Origin: an uncultured Methanoregula sp.
GTDB taxonomy: Archaea > Halobacteriota > Methanomicrobia > Methanomicrobiales > Methanospirillaceae
Reading direction: 5' to 3'
Assembly (NCBI RefSeq): GCF_963678795.1
Contig: NZ_OY787453.1
Coordinates: 744,001 to 808,000, forward strand
DNA length: 64,000 bases
This document shows, one piece after another, positions 55,395-63,199 of this stretch. Numbering within the stretch: position 1 is the first letter of the stretch; every line of letters begins with the position of its first letter. The notes under the pieces were generated by a model. That model saw only the letters and a list, made by a program, of their open reading frames with translations. It did not search any database and was not told the origin of the DNA. The position numbers were made by a program, and so were the translations under genes.

Positions 55395-55706
55395 TTTAGT
55401 ATGTGATATTGAGATTCTTAAATACTAAGCTTGATGAAATTTTTTTAGGGTGATTAAGGGTTCAAAAGAAATCCAATGGAGTTTAGGACGGCGATATCTA
55501 CAACCACCAGTTCGTTCACCAGCAAAGGCAGAGATATGCCGGTATAAATTAGATGGTAAAATCCTCAACATCATCCCTATCACCGCCAATTCCCGACCAA
55601 TACCATAGATGCGACGACGGCCTCATTAGCGATCCGGTATTGGGGCCGTCAGCCAAATTTGGGATAAGTCAAAGTTTATGCTTTTAGAAAGCTATGAAGA
55701 ATTATT
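55395..55706. other. Intergenic region with a degraded copy of the local island repeat
   Basis: About 310 bases. Around 55605-55660, CGACGACGGCCTC, ATCCGGT and CCGTCAGCCAAA recall the repeat family that fills the gaps between 57.5 and 63 kb (compare 61178). No gene is supported. Confidence 0.4.
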
Positions 55707-56054
55707 ATGGAAATTGAGTGCGAACCATTGAGCGGAAACGGTTCACCTATTCATGCAATAATACACGAGAATGGATATTGTTCTGTTGATTGGGGGGACG
55801 CCCATTTTGAATTTCCGTATAATCTGATTAATGGGATTCTTAGCAACGTTTTCAATGATTACAATTGGCACCGTTTGGGTTCTTATAGAAATAATCCTCG
55901 GGGGCTCGGGCTATATATTCTTACACAAGAAATTTGTTGTCTTCATAGCCCACAATTTGCATCTGCAATTGCATCAATCATGGTCAAATTAAATCTTATT
56001 GAATTTCAACAATTATTCACGAGAGGACGTCCAATAGAATTAAAAAGAAAATAA
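55707..56054 (+). CDS. Small protein of unknown function
   Basis: A 115-residue soluble protein, AT-rich, with HAIIHENGYCSVDWGDAHFE, FPYNLINGILSNVFNDYNWH and a helical C-terminus (SAIASIMVKLNLIEFQQLFT). No family is recognised. The frame is well isolated and starts 22 bases after a change of composition, so it is probably real. Confidence 0.5.
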   Translation: MEIECEPLSGNGSPIHAIIHENGYCSVDWGDAHFEFPYNLINGILSNVFNDYNWHRLGSYRNNPRGLGLYILTQEICCLHSPQFASAIASIMVKLNLIEFQQLFTRGRPIELKRK

Positions 56055-56101
56055 AGTTCTTTATCTTTCAATCCATATTTGGACGAAAGAACAATATCGC
56101 T

Positions 56102-56350
56102 TTACATTTCCTCAATGATTTTTATATTGCGACACTTCGGACATTTGTATGTGATCTGATTGATCTCAAAATCAGATGAGTCTCCACCTTCAAGGGCCGC
56201 TTCGTAGTCTGACTCAACACCATCAGACATATCACCCATCTCCTCCGGGTCAAGGATTCGACGGGATTTAGAAATTACTTTCATTATAGTATTACATTTT
56301 TTACAAATTTCTTTTTCATCTGTTTCTTGTTTTTTCATATCGATCATCAA
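56102..56350 (-). CDS. Small zinc-ribbon protein
   Basis: An 82-residue protein with two CxxC knuckles: CKKCNTIMKVISKS (about 16-29) and YKCPKCRNIKIIEEM at the C-terminus, separated by an acidic linker (DYEAALEGGDSSDFEIN). A typical single zinc ribbon. Start may be Met 1, 2 or 5. Function unknown. Confidence 0.6.
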   Translation of the reverse strand: MMIDMKKQETDEKEICKKCNTIMKVISKSRRILDPEEMGDMSDGVESDYEAALEGGDSSDFEINQITYKCPKCRNIKIIEEM

Positions 56351-56567
56351 GCGAGTTCTTCAAACTCGCTTAATCTCAGGTGAACCTCGCGCACTTAATA
56401 GGCGTTTCGCTCCCCTTTTTTGAAAAACCGCAAATTGGACTTCTTTTAATCAATTAACTCTATATAATCATTACGAAGAAGCGGCGCGCAGTGATTTAAT
56501 TTTAACAGCATAAATTTTGGTAATTCTGTACAAAAAATTCATCATTTTCAACATAAGAAACTGCATC

Positions 56568-57167
56568 ATGAATCGAATGTCCATACTTGGAACAGGAATT
56601 GAAATTATTAATTATCCGACTGTTAAAGTAAAAGCCCCTGATGGTGTTACCGAGGACCAAATTTCTGATGAAGGTCGTTCTTTCCTTGATGAACGGGGTA
56701 GATTTTTAAAAATACATCGCGGAGATTTTATTTCTGGATGCACCGAAATCGACAATACATTAAGTGAGGCAATTTCATCTTTTTTCTTTAAGGATAACAC
56801 TGACATAAATAAGCGAGAACAATTTCATGATTTTATTATCGACACTCCAATTTTTTCCTTTATCCAAAAAAAGAAAGTCCTTCAATCGATTATGGAAAAA
56901 TATCCTACAGATTTTCCTTCGTTCACAGGTAAATCACGACAAGAAATGTTCAATCAAATCAACTACATAATTAAGATGCGCAATGCCTTTGCTCATGGAA
57001 CATTGATCATTAATTATGGTGAAAAAATGGAGGCACTCTCATATTTTGATTCACAGACAAATACACGAGTGGAACAAACCCTTACCGAGGAATTTTTTAA
57101 TGAATTATACAAAAAACTCGAGGATTTATCCACTCAAATTTTAGAATGCATCCCATCCGTCGAATAA
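56568..57167 (+). CDS. HEPN-like protein
   Basis: A protein of about 199 residues. After an N-terminal region (GTGIEIINYPTVKVKAPDGV), the C-terminal half is helical and contains NYIIKMRNAFAHGTLIINYG. The RNAFAH piece matches the R-x(4)-H motif of HEPN domains, which often act as RNases in toxin-antitoxin and anti-phage systems. The ATG at 56568 is taken; a TTG at 56517 would add 17 residues. AT-rich. No nucleotidyltransferase partner is adjacent. Confidence 0.6.
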   Translation: MNRMSILGTGIEIINYPTVKVKAPDGVTEDQISDEGRSFLDERGRFLKIHRGDFISGCTEIDNTLSEAISSFFFKDNTDINKREQFHDFIIDTPIFSFIQKKKVLQSIMEKYPTDFPSFTGKSRQEMFNQINYIIKMRNAFAHGTLIINYGEKMEALSYFDSQTNTRVEQTLTEEFFNELYKKLEDLSTQILECIPSVE

Positions 57168-57218
57168 AATAGATGTGGTCACTTTACACTAGACCACCAC
57201 GGGACTTCTTTTTCTTAT

Positions 57219-57452
57219 CTATTCGATGAACATTCTATACGGATATACGAAGTGATAGACCTTTACAAAAATAATGCCTATAATGACAATATCAATCACG
57301 ATACCGAAAAGGCTTGTTGATAATGAGATTATCGCATTCACAACGCCACCATGATTCAGGTTCCAGATAAATGAACCAACAAGAAGAATTCCTAGTCCGA
57401 ATGCAATTTCCCAAAAACCGGAAACATTTGTCATAGAGAATCCACGTACCAT
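57219..57452 (-). CDS. Small two-helix membrane protein
   Basis: A 77-residue protein with two hydrophobic helices (about 13-30, FWEIAFGLGILLVGSFIW, and about 38-67 with STSLFGIVIDIVIIGIIFVK). Starts could be Met 1 or Met 7. Function unknown. Confidence 0.45.
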   Translation of the reverse strand: MVRGFSMTNVSGFWEIAFGLGILLVGSFIWNLNHGGVVNAIISLSTSLFGIVIDIVIIGIIFVKVYHFVYPYRMFIE

Positions 57453-57572
57453 AATCTGAGTCCGGATTGTTTAGTATTAAAGTTGCACTTAAAGTTGGGA
57501 ACCTGCAACCCAAAATATGGTCGAACAGTTCTTTAGGTGCAAAGCCGATGCATCGGTGTGAAGGAATACCTT

Positions 57573-58325
57573 CTCAGTGCCCTTCGCCCCAGCGCCTGAC
57601 GACGGGTCCAGTACTAAACCGGCTTCAGGTCCGCCCAATCACTATAAACCCGGCCCCGCCCCGCCCCAACGCTAGCGCGACACGGGATAAGGAGAGCCGG
57701 CAATGAAACCCGGCCGGACCGGCCCGGCGCAATTCGTTCCCGCGGCTAAAAAAAAATGTCCCGGGCTCCAGCGGGAACCGCCCCGGCATTTTTCCGGAAG
57801 GACCGGACGAGCCGGACCCTTTTGTCCGCTCCGGAAGTTACCGGCAAAAATGTTCCGGGCCGCTTTACCTCCGGTTGCGCCGGATTTTTTTGCCGGATCG
57901 TGTGCGTGTAAAAGAATTTCCGGATTGGTCCGGCCCGGGATCTCCGGAATGCCTCCATCGGAGAGCGCCTCCCATGAGACCTGGAGGCCCCGGGGGGGTC
58001 CGGTATAACGGAGCCCGTAACGGGGCCGGTTGTACCAGTTTTACCCCCCCTCCTTTTTCGCAGAGGCAATAATTCGGAAAAACACGGTAATTGTCCCGGA
58101 ATAACTGGTGTTTCTCCGACGGGAATAAGGGAGGTAATATGTAGCAACGTTTGGATGGCAGAGGCCAGGGAGAACCTGAGTTAGAGCACGTCCGGGTTTC
58201 TCCCGGTGCCGGATTTGAGGTCCGGATTGAGTTCCGGCGCCTGACGACGGGTCCGGTACTAAATCCGGCCCCGGGTCTGCCGATCGGTACAAGCCCGGCC
58301 CCGCCACATCGCATGCAACTGTCAC
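57573..58325 (+). repeat. GC-rich repeat block A
   Basis: Two copies of the island repeat (at about 57573-57690 and 58226-58325; core TGACGACGGGTCC-GTACTA-CCGG, CCGCCCAAT-like, CCCGGCCCCGCC) border a block of about 530 bases. That block recurs at 59224-59640 with shared landmarks: AACCCGGCCGGACCGG, GCAATTCGTTCCCGC, CTCCATCGGAGAGCGCCTCC, AGACCTGGAGGCC, CGGAGCCCGT, CCGACGGGAATAAG and GTAATATGTAGCAACGTTTG. Overlapping open frames on both strands lack protein features and diverge, so it is taken as non-coding. Confidence 0.8.
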
Positions 58326-58550
58326 GGAAGGCTGTCGATCACGATCCCGTCCCGGATTTCTAAAAATATTTTTGAAGGGGGAGCTTCATAAATTTTTCAA
58401 AGAGGGGCTGAGGGGTCCCGGAAAAAATTTGATGAGAGGTCTTACCCTCTTTAATCGGGATGGGGGCGAGTTACCGGAAAGTGCCCGGCCCCACCATATA
58501 TAGGAAAACCCGCCAAAAATATTCATACTTACAATGCTTACAATCTGATC

Positions 58551-58751
58551 ATGTCTGCAGTAAAACGAATACCCGTAACAGAACCGGTGTGGAAGGACCT
58601 AGCTGAAATGCGGGCAGCCGGCCAGACCTATACAGATCTCCTGGCAGAGATGATCGAGGACCGGAAGAGGCGCAGGCTCGAGGAAGATGTCAGGTCATGG
58701 AGCAGCCGGAAGAAAGAGGGGTACGTCTCGCTTTCGGAGATTAAGGATTGA
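58551..58751 (+). CDS. RelB/VapB-type antitoxin
   Basis: A 66-residue antitoxin (VTEPVWKDLAEMRAAGQTYT, DLLAEMIEDRKRRRLEEDVR, GYVSLSEIKD), paralogous to the orphan at 836. It should bind and neutralise the toxin encoded next and autoregulate the operon. Its TGA overlaps the TTG start of the toxin. The module is framed by GC-rich repeat blocks A and B. Confidence 0.85.
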   Translation: MSAVKRIPVTEPVWKDLAEMRAAGQTYTDLLAEMIEDRKRRRLEEDVRSWSSRKKEGYVSLSEIKD

Positions 58752-59038
58752 CATTCTCCCTTGTGCTCTGGCATGAGTTGTCTGATGAGATCAACCGCCT
58801 GCCGGAGAAGACACGAAGGATCATCAAGACTGCCTTGAAACGGCTTGAAAAAGATCCATTCCCGGGAAGCCAGGGCGATAAGGAAAAATTGGTTTTACGA
58901 GGAGGGGTTGTAATTTACCGGCTTCACATTTCCCGAAGTTATACTGCATTTTACGATATTGACAAAAAGGAAAAACTGGTGATTGTCCAAGAAATTCTTC
59001 CAATTGAGCAGGCTCATAAAAAATATGGATATTATTGA
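58748..59038 (+). CDS. RelE/ParE-superfamily toxin
   Basis: A 96-residue RelE-fold protein: LVLWHELSDEINRLPEKTRR, IIKTALKRLEKDPFPGSQGD, the strand region KLVLRGGVVIYRLHISRSYT and AFYDIDKKEKLVIVQEILPI. Most RelE toxins cleave mRNA on the ribosome. It starts at a TTG that overlaps the antitoxin stop, so toxin output should depend on antitoxin translation. Confidence 0.85.
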   Translation: MTFSLVLWHELSDEINRLPEKTRRIIKTALKRLEKDPFPGSQGDKEKLVLRGGVVIYRLHISRSYTAFYDIDKKEKLVIVQEILPIEQAHKKYGYY

Positions 59039-59103
59039 TTCTTTTTCCCCGGTTTTTCAGGTATTACATTTTTAATAGGATTCAACCCCTCACACCGGCG
59101 CTT

Positions 59104-59775
59104 ATCAGTGCCCCGGTTCCGGCGTTTGACGACGGGTCCGGTACCGATCCGGCCCCGGGTCCGCCCAACCCCCACAACCCCGGCCCCGCCGCACGCGACC
59201 GGCAAGGGAGACGGTGAGCCGGCAATGAAACCCGGCCGGACCGGTCCAGTGCAATTCGTTCCCGCTGCGAAAAAAATTCCCCTGCTGCTTTCACTCCGGT
59301 TGCGCCGGATTTTTCCCGGACCGTGTGCATGAAAAAAATTCCGGATTGGTCCGGCCCTGGCGTAAACCCCCCCGGCCACACGGCCCGGGATCTCTGGGAT
59401 ACCTCCATCGGAGAGCGCCTCCCGGGAGACCTGGAGGCCCCCGGGGGGATGCCGGAACAACGGAGCCCGTTACGGGGCCGGTTGTACCTCTTTTGCCTCT
59501 GCCCCCAAAATCCAGAGGCAATAATTCGCAAAAACACAGGAACCGGGCCGGAATAATTGGTATTTCTCCGACGGGAATAAGAGAGGTAATATGTAGCAAC
59601 GTTTGGAGGGTAAAAGTCAGGGCCGGATGGAGTTTTGGACATCCGGGGTTCCGGCCGGGGCCCGGATTTGAGGTCCGGATATCAGTACCGGCGTTCGATG
59701 ACGAGTCCGGTACTAGATCCGGCGCCGGGTCCGCCAAATCGGTACAAGCCCGGCCCCGCCGCACTGCATGCAGCT
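59104..59775 (+). repeat. GC-rich repeat block B
   Basis: Second copy of the composite: island repeats at about 59104-59215 (GGTTCCGGCGTTTGACGACG, GGTCCGGTACCGATCCGGCC) and 59676-59775 flank a block homologous to that at 57690-58200. Same orientation as block A. It ends 22 bases before the hicB stop. Blocks A and B are direct repeats around the RelBE-like module. Confidence 0.8.
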
Positions 59776-59796
59776 GACAGAAAATGAATCCTGATA

Positions 59797-60024
59797 TCAT
59801 TCCGTAATAGTATCCACACAAACCCGGTGGACCGTGAACTTCTCTTCAACCGGGATCTCCCGGTTATCTTCCCTGAGGCAGGAGATCATAAGCTCGATCG
59901 CTTCTTTCGTGTTCGCAATCGTCTCTTCGACAGTCTCCCCCTGCGAGTGGCAGCCCGGTAAGGCCGGCACTTCAGACCAGAACCCGCCTTCCTCTGCCTG
60001 GTGAATCAGGATGGAATACTCCAT
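59797..60024 (-). CDS. hicB: HicB-family antitoxin-like protein
   Basis: A 75-residue HicB N-terminal domain: YSILIHQAEEGGFWSEVPAL, PGCHSQGETVEETIANTKEA, IELMISCLRED. There is no HicA toxin gene beside it; instead it follows hepT by 9 bases in the mntA-hepT operon. It lacks an obvious C-terminal DNA-binding domain. It could be a third component of that operon or a stranded antitoxin. Confidence 0.85.
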   Translation of the reverse strand: MEYSILIHQAEEGGFWSEVPALPGCHSQGETVEETIANTKEAIELMISCLREDNREIPVEEKFTVHRVCVDTITE

Positions 60025-60033
60025 AGGGATCCC

Positions 60034-60375
60034 CTAGTATCCCCGAAGCAGTTCCTTGACGGCAGTTGAAAGGGAAGAAAGATCGTTCTGGATCGTCTCC
60101 CACAGGATCACGGGACTTATCGAGAAATACCCGTGGACCATCTTATCCCGCAATCCCGCAAATTCTTTCCAGGGGACGTGAGGGTACGGTTCAATGATCT
60201 CCGGGGAAATTTTCTTGATTGCTTCCCCGATTACCACAAAATTGAGGATGATCGCTTCGCGGGTTTTCCGGTCGCCGAGCAGCTGCTCGTACGTCATACC
60301 CTCAGTGTACGACCGGATTGCCGAGATCGCATCATCAATATCCACAAGGTAGAGTTTCACCTCGCGTTTAGACAT
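60034..60375 (-). CDS. hepT: HepT-type HEPN toxin
   Basis: A 113-residue DUF86/HepT protein. The active motif RDKMVHGYF (R-x(4)-H-x-Y, about 81-89) is intact, after a helical part (EAIILNFVVIGEAIKKISPE). HepT is an RNase toxin inactivated by AMPylation of its tyrosine by MntA. The ATG at 60375 overlaps the mntA stop by 8 bases; the frame extends to 60396 but inside mntA. Confidence 0.9.
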   Translation of the reverse strand: MSKREVKLYLVDIDDAISAIRSYTEGMTYEQLLGDRKTREAIILNFVVIGEAIKKISPEIIEPYPHVPWKEFAGLRDKMVHGYFSISPVILWETIQNDLSSLSTAVKELLRGY

Positions 60376-60664
60376 AGATGACCTCGGCAAGCACATCCTG
60401 TCGGATCACCGGCTTTAAGGAATCCGAGGTGACCAGATCCACCCGGGTCCCGAGACGCTCGGAAAGAAAATGTTCAAGCCGCATGAAGGTGACAAAACCC
60501 ACCGGCTTTGAGAACTCGACCAGGAGATCGATATCGCTCTCGTCAGTCTCCTCACTCCGGGCAACTGAGCCGAACAACCCGAGGGTCTTGACAGAATATT
60601 CCTGTGTTACTTCCCCTTTGAGTTTTTCCAATGAGGAAAGGATATCCTGCCGGTTGGATCGCAT
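60368..60664 (-). CDS. mntA: MntA-type nucleotidyltransferase antitoxin
   Basis: A 98-residue minimal nucleotidyltransferase. The motif GLFGSVARSEETDESDIDLL gives G-S-x(10)-D-x-D, as required for adenylyl transfer to HepT. It is the first gene of mntA-hepT-hicB. In many of these systems MntA adds AMP units to the HepT tyrosine and so disarms it. Confidence 0.9.
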   Translation of the reverse strand: MRSNRQDILSSLEKLKGEVTQEYSVKTLGLFGSVARSEETDESDIDLLVEFSKPVGFVTFMRLEHFLSERLGTRVDLVTSDSLKPVIRQDVLAEVIYV

Positions 60665-60809
60665 AATTGTACCTATGGTAAAATGGGCGACGAACTATTA
60701 ATAAATGTATCAGGCCAGGGCAGTTTTTGAATAGTTCCCGGCAATAGGGGCATTCTCTGGTAACAGAGGTTGATCCTTGTTCATCTCGAAACTGCGGGGG
60801 ATCGGGCGG

Positions 60810-61100
60810 TCATGCGTACTGTACCTCAGCCAGGATAGTGTCCCGGATGAGCGGGTGGAGGGATCTTCGTATGACAAGATCGACCTTGTGGTGGAGGATG
60901 GATTCAAGGTAATCTGCGAGGTCAACCAGTTCCCACCCGATCGGGCGATCGAATTCGACAATGATATCGATATCGCTGGAAGGGGCTGCTTCTCCGCGTG
61001 CGTAGGATCCGAAAATACCGATAGATGTCACGCCGTATTTTTCACGGATCTCCGGCAGACACTTCCGCAGGATTTCCCGTATCTCTCCAGCCGATATCAT
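60810..61100 (-). CDS. Second MntA-type nucleotidyltransferase, without HepT
   Basis: A 96-residue relative of MntA: SIGIFGSYARGEAAPSSDID retains G-S-x(10)-D-x-D, followed by IIVEFDRPIGWELVDLADYL. The ATG at 61100 gives the family length; the longer frame runs back into the repeat at 61160. No HEPN partner frame follows before mntA at 60664, so it is an orphan or has lost its toxin. It could also act on the neighbouring HepT. Confidence 0.85.
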   Translation of the reverse strand: MISAGEIREILRKCLPEIREKYGVTSIGIFGSYARGEAAPSSDIDIIVEFDRPIGWELVDLADYLESILHHKVDLVIRRSLHPLIRDTILAEVQYA

Positions 61101-61159
61101 GGTTTTGATAAAAGATGATGGTCTTCTCCTGCCTCTCTCTCCGACCCATTCCGTACCTC

Positions 61160-61265
61160 GTATCAGTGCCACTAGTACCGGCAATTGACGACGGCCTCGG
61201 TACCTATCCGGTCCCGGGTCCGTCAATCCAAAGAGAGGATGGGTCCGCACCACACGCTGCGGCGA
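61160..61265 (+). repeat. Island repeat, single copy
   Basis: TATCAGTGCCAC, GTACCGGCAATTGACGACGG, CCTCGGTACCTATCCGGTCC and CGGGTCCGTCAATCC follow the family consensus, with a degraded right part. It lies upstream of the second mntA and of the TPR lipoprotein gene. Confidence 0.7.
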
Positions 61266-61300
61266 TGGTGGAGTCTGGCACGTTTGATAAAGAAACCAGA

Positions 61301-61888
61301 ATGAACGAAAACGCAAAATATAATCATTCTGCATCCCGATACTCCATCATGAGACGGATGATTTTTTTCACCATCGTCTTTGTTTCTCTCTGCGTGATTG
61401 CCGGTTGCGTTTCTCCGACAGCAAATTTACCGCCCATGACCGGTCCATCCCCCCCGAATCCCGGAGATCCGTCGGTACAATATGGGGGATCGGCAATTGC
61501 AGTTGCATTCAAAACCGACGAGATATCAACAACCTCGCCCGAGGCAAAGGAACAGTTCATCAAAGGGCTGAAGTACTCGACTCAATACGCCCGTTACAAC
61601 GACTCACTTGCATTTTTTGATGCAGCCCTCGCGATCGACCAGAATTTTTCTGAAGCCTGGATAGCGAAGGGGGTTGCCCTTCACAATATGAAACGCTATG
61701 ATGAAGCGATTAAAAACTATGACAAGGCCCTTGAGATTAATCCGGATGATGCGGGTGCCTGGTCCGTGAAGTCAATGACGCTCAGGGATTGGGGAAAACC
61801 GCAAGAGGCAGCGGAATCTTCACGGAGAGCCGCCGAGCTTGATCCCAGATATCGAAATCCCCCGCAAGCCCCAGTCACTCCGGTCTAG
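61301..61888 (+). CDS. TPR-repeat lipoprotein
   Basis: A 195-residue protein (ATG 61301, or 61349 which begins directly with MRRMIFFTIVFVSLCVIAGC). The lipobox VIAGC is followed by a proline-rich linker and two to three TPR units: YARYNDSLAFFDAALAIDQN, FSEAWIAKGVALHNMKRYDE, AIKNYDKALEINPDDAGAWS. It should sit on the outer membrane face and bind proteins. Partner unknown. Confidence 0.82.
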   Translation: MNENAKYNHSASRYSIMRRMIFFTIVFVSLCVIAGCVSPTANLPPMTGPSPPNPGDPSVQYGGSAIAVAFKTDEISTTSPEAKEQFIKGLKYSTQYARYNDSLAFFDAALAIDQNFSEAWIAKGVALHNMKRYDEAIKNYDKALEINPDDAGAWSVKSMTLRDWGKPQEAAESSRRAAELDPRYRNPPQAPVTPV

Positions 61889-61967
61889 ATACAATCCATT
61901 CGATAGTTATCTGACCTGTTTCGGTGGGGGCTGGCATGCGTCTCGTTCCGTCCCATCCGCACCGGCC

Positions 61968-62060
61968 ATTAATCAGTGCCTACGGTTCCGGCAATTGACG
62001 ACGGCCCTCTCCCCATCCGGCCCCGGGTCCGCCCAACCGCCTCAAGCCCGACAGCGAACA
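61968..62060 (+). repeat. Island repeat, single copy
   Basis: AATCAGTGCCTACGGTTCCG, GCAATTGACGACGGCCCTC and CATCCGGCCCCGGGTCCGCC keep the family order. It occupies the gap between the TPR lipoprotein gene and the proC end, in the same orientation as the others. Confidence 0.7.
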
Positions 62061-62076
62061 TAATGCCATATAAAAT

Positions 62077-62895
62077 TCACTCCCCGGCAACCTTCTCCGC
62101 AACAACCCGGCGCTTTGCATCCAGGGCCAGGAGAACCTCATCCATCACATCCGGGAGCCGGGTCTCGAGTACTTTTACGCCCTCCTCCGTGCTGCCGCCT
62201 TTCGTTGCCACTCTCCCGATGACATTGTCGAACGTTTCCTGTCCGCCCTCAAGGATCCGTGCAGTCCCGACCATCGTCTCCTTCACAAGGTATTCCGCGA
62301 GTTTCGGGGGGATGGTGCCGGTCCGGGAAGCGGCCCCGGCAAACTCCCGCATCATCGCCACGATCAGGGCCGGGCCGCAGCTGGTCAGGTTCGTATAGAG
62401 ATCAAAATCCTGCTCATCGATCTCCACGGCTGTACTTATGGCATTCAGAAGACCGAGCACGAGATTTTTATCTCCCGGTGTTACGCCGTGGCCCCACGCC
62501 ACCAGCGAGATCCCGGCATTCTCTTCAGCCGTCACGCTCGGGATGACCCGGACACCGTGGACATTCTCCCCGGCCCAGTCCCGGAGGTTTTCAAGGCTGA
62601 CACACCCTGCAATAGAGACAAGCAGGGCATCGGGTTTCAGCACGTCCCGGACCTCATCGAGAACACCCCGGACCTCAAGCGGTTTTACACAGATAAAAAG
62701 AACATCGGCGTTTCCCGCTACAGAGCGGTTGGATGCTTCCGCAGTGATGCCGGTCGTTCCGGCAAGTGCCCGTGCCGATATCCCGGACTTTGAACTGGCG
62801 GAGATCCCGCCCGGTGTAACAAGACCACTCCCGATAATTTTCCGGATCAGCATACTCCCCATCGAACCGGTGCCAATGAACCCGTACTGTGTCAT
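62077..62895 (-). CDS. proC: Pyrroline-5-carboxylate reductase
   Basis: A 272-residue reductase. The N-terminal dinucleotide-binding motif is YGFIGTGSMGSMLIRKIIGS. The substrate/dimer domain has VRVIPSVTAEENAGISLVAW, TNLTSCGPALIVAMMREFAG and GRVATKGGSTEEGVKVLETR, matching the ProC signature (P-G-G-T in bacteria, K-G-G-S here). It makes proline from pyrroline-5-carboxylate using NAD(P)H. It stands alone between island repeats. Confidence 0.9.
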   Translation of the reverse strand: MTQYGFIGTGSMGSMLIRKIIGSGLVTPGGISASSKSGISARALAGTTGITAEASNRSVAGNADVLFICVKPLEVRGVLDEVRDVLKPDALLVSIAGCVSLENLRDWAGENVHGVRVIPSVTAEENAGISLVAWGHGVTPGDKNLVLGLLNAISTAVEIDEQDFDLYTNLTSCGPALIVAMMREFAGAASRTGTIPPKLAEYLVKETMVGTARILEGGQETFDNVIGRVATKGGSTEEGVKVLETRLPDVMDEVLLALDAKRRVVAEKVAGE

Positions 62896-62944
62896 GATAT
62901 CTCATTTACATGGTAACCGGATAGTAAAAAGGAAAGGGGGGTTG

Positions 62945-63027
62945 TGGTCCGCCAATCAAAAAAGAGTCCGGGTCAACCCAATCACCACAAGCCCCACAAG
63001 CCTCACCCCGCCACGCCGCATGCAGCC
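62945..63027 (+). repeat. Island repeat, degraded copy
   Basis: GTCCGCCAATC, GAGTCCGGGTCAACCCAATC and CCTCACCCCGCCACGCCGCA keep only the right half of the consensus and end in CATGCAGCC, as do the copies ending at 58315 and 59770. Confidence 0.55.
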
Positions 63028-63041
63028 AATAATTAACTCCA

Positions 63042-63089
63042 TTGGTTACAAACTAACCAATAGTTATAATTTAACCAAGAGTTATAGTT
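63042..63089 (+). promoter_or_regulatory. Operator-like palindrome and 18-bp tandem repeat
   Basis: TTGGTTA (63042) and TAACCAA (63054) form a perfect 7-bp palindrome with a 5-base spacer. TAACCAATAGTTATAATT (63054) and TAACCAAGAGTTATAGTT (63072) form an 18-base tandem repeat with three mismatches. It sits about 100 bases before the flavodoxin/ferredoxin gene, within a TATA-like region, so a repressor could control that gene. Confidence 0.6.
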
Positions 63090-63103
63090 GTGGTGTGAGT
63101 CCT

Positions 63104-63199
63104 ATGGGTAACCGGATCATTCATGAGATCAACAAAGGCGAATCGAATCAGGGTTATTATCCGGAGAATGTCAACAGCGTTAAGGAGAAGATCAGATGA
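63104..63199 (+). CDS. Short upstream ORF coupled to the flavodoxin gene
   Basis: A 31-residue frame (MGNRIIHEINKGESNQGYYP, ENVNSVKEKIR) whose TGA overlaps the ATG of the next gene as ATGA. It may be a leader peptide or a small subunit. Evidence is only the overlap and natural composition. Confidence 0.35.
   Translation: MGNRIIHEINKGESNQGYYPENVNSVKEKIR

Noticed and set aside
57703..58008. Open frames on both strands in GC-rich block A (and 59082-59821 in block B)
   Set aside because: Long frames arise easily in this composition. The translations overlap on both strands, are Pro/Gly/Arg-rich and are not kept in frame between the two blocks.
57573..63027. CRISPR array formed by the island repeats
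   Set aside because: Repeat units are about 100 bases, spacing is irregular and genes lie between them; no uniform spacers.
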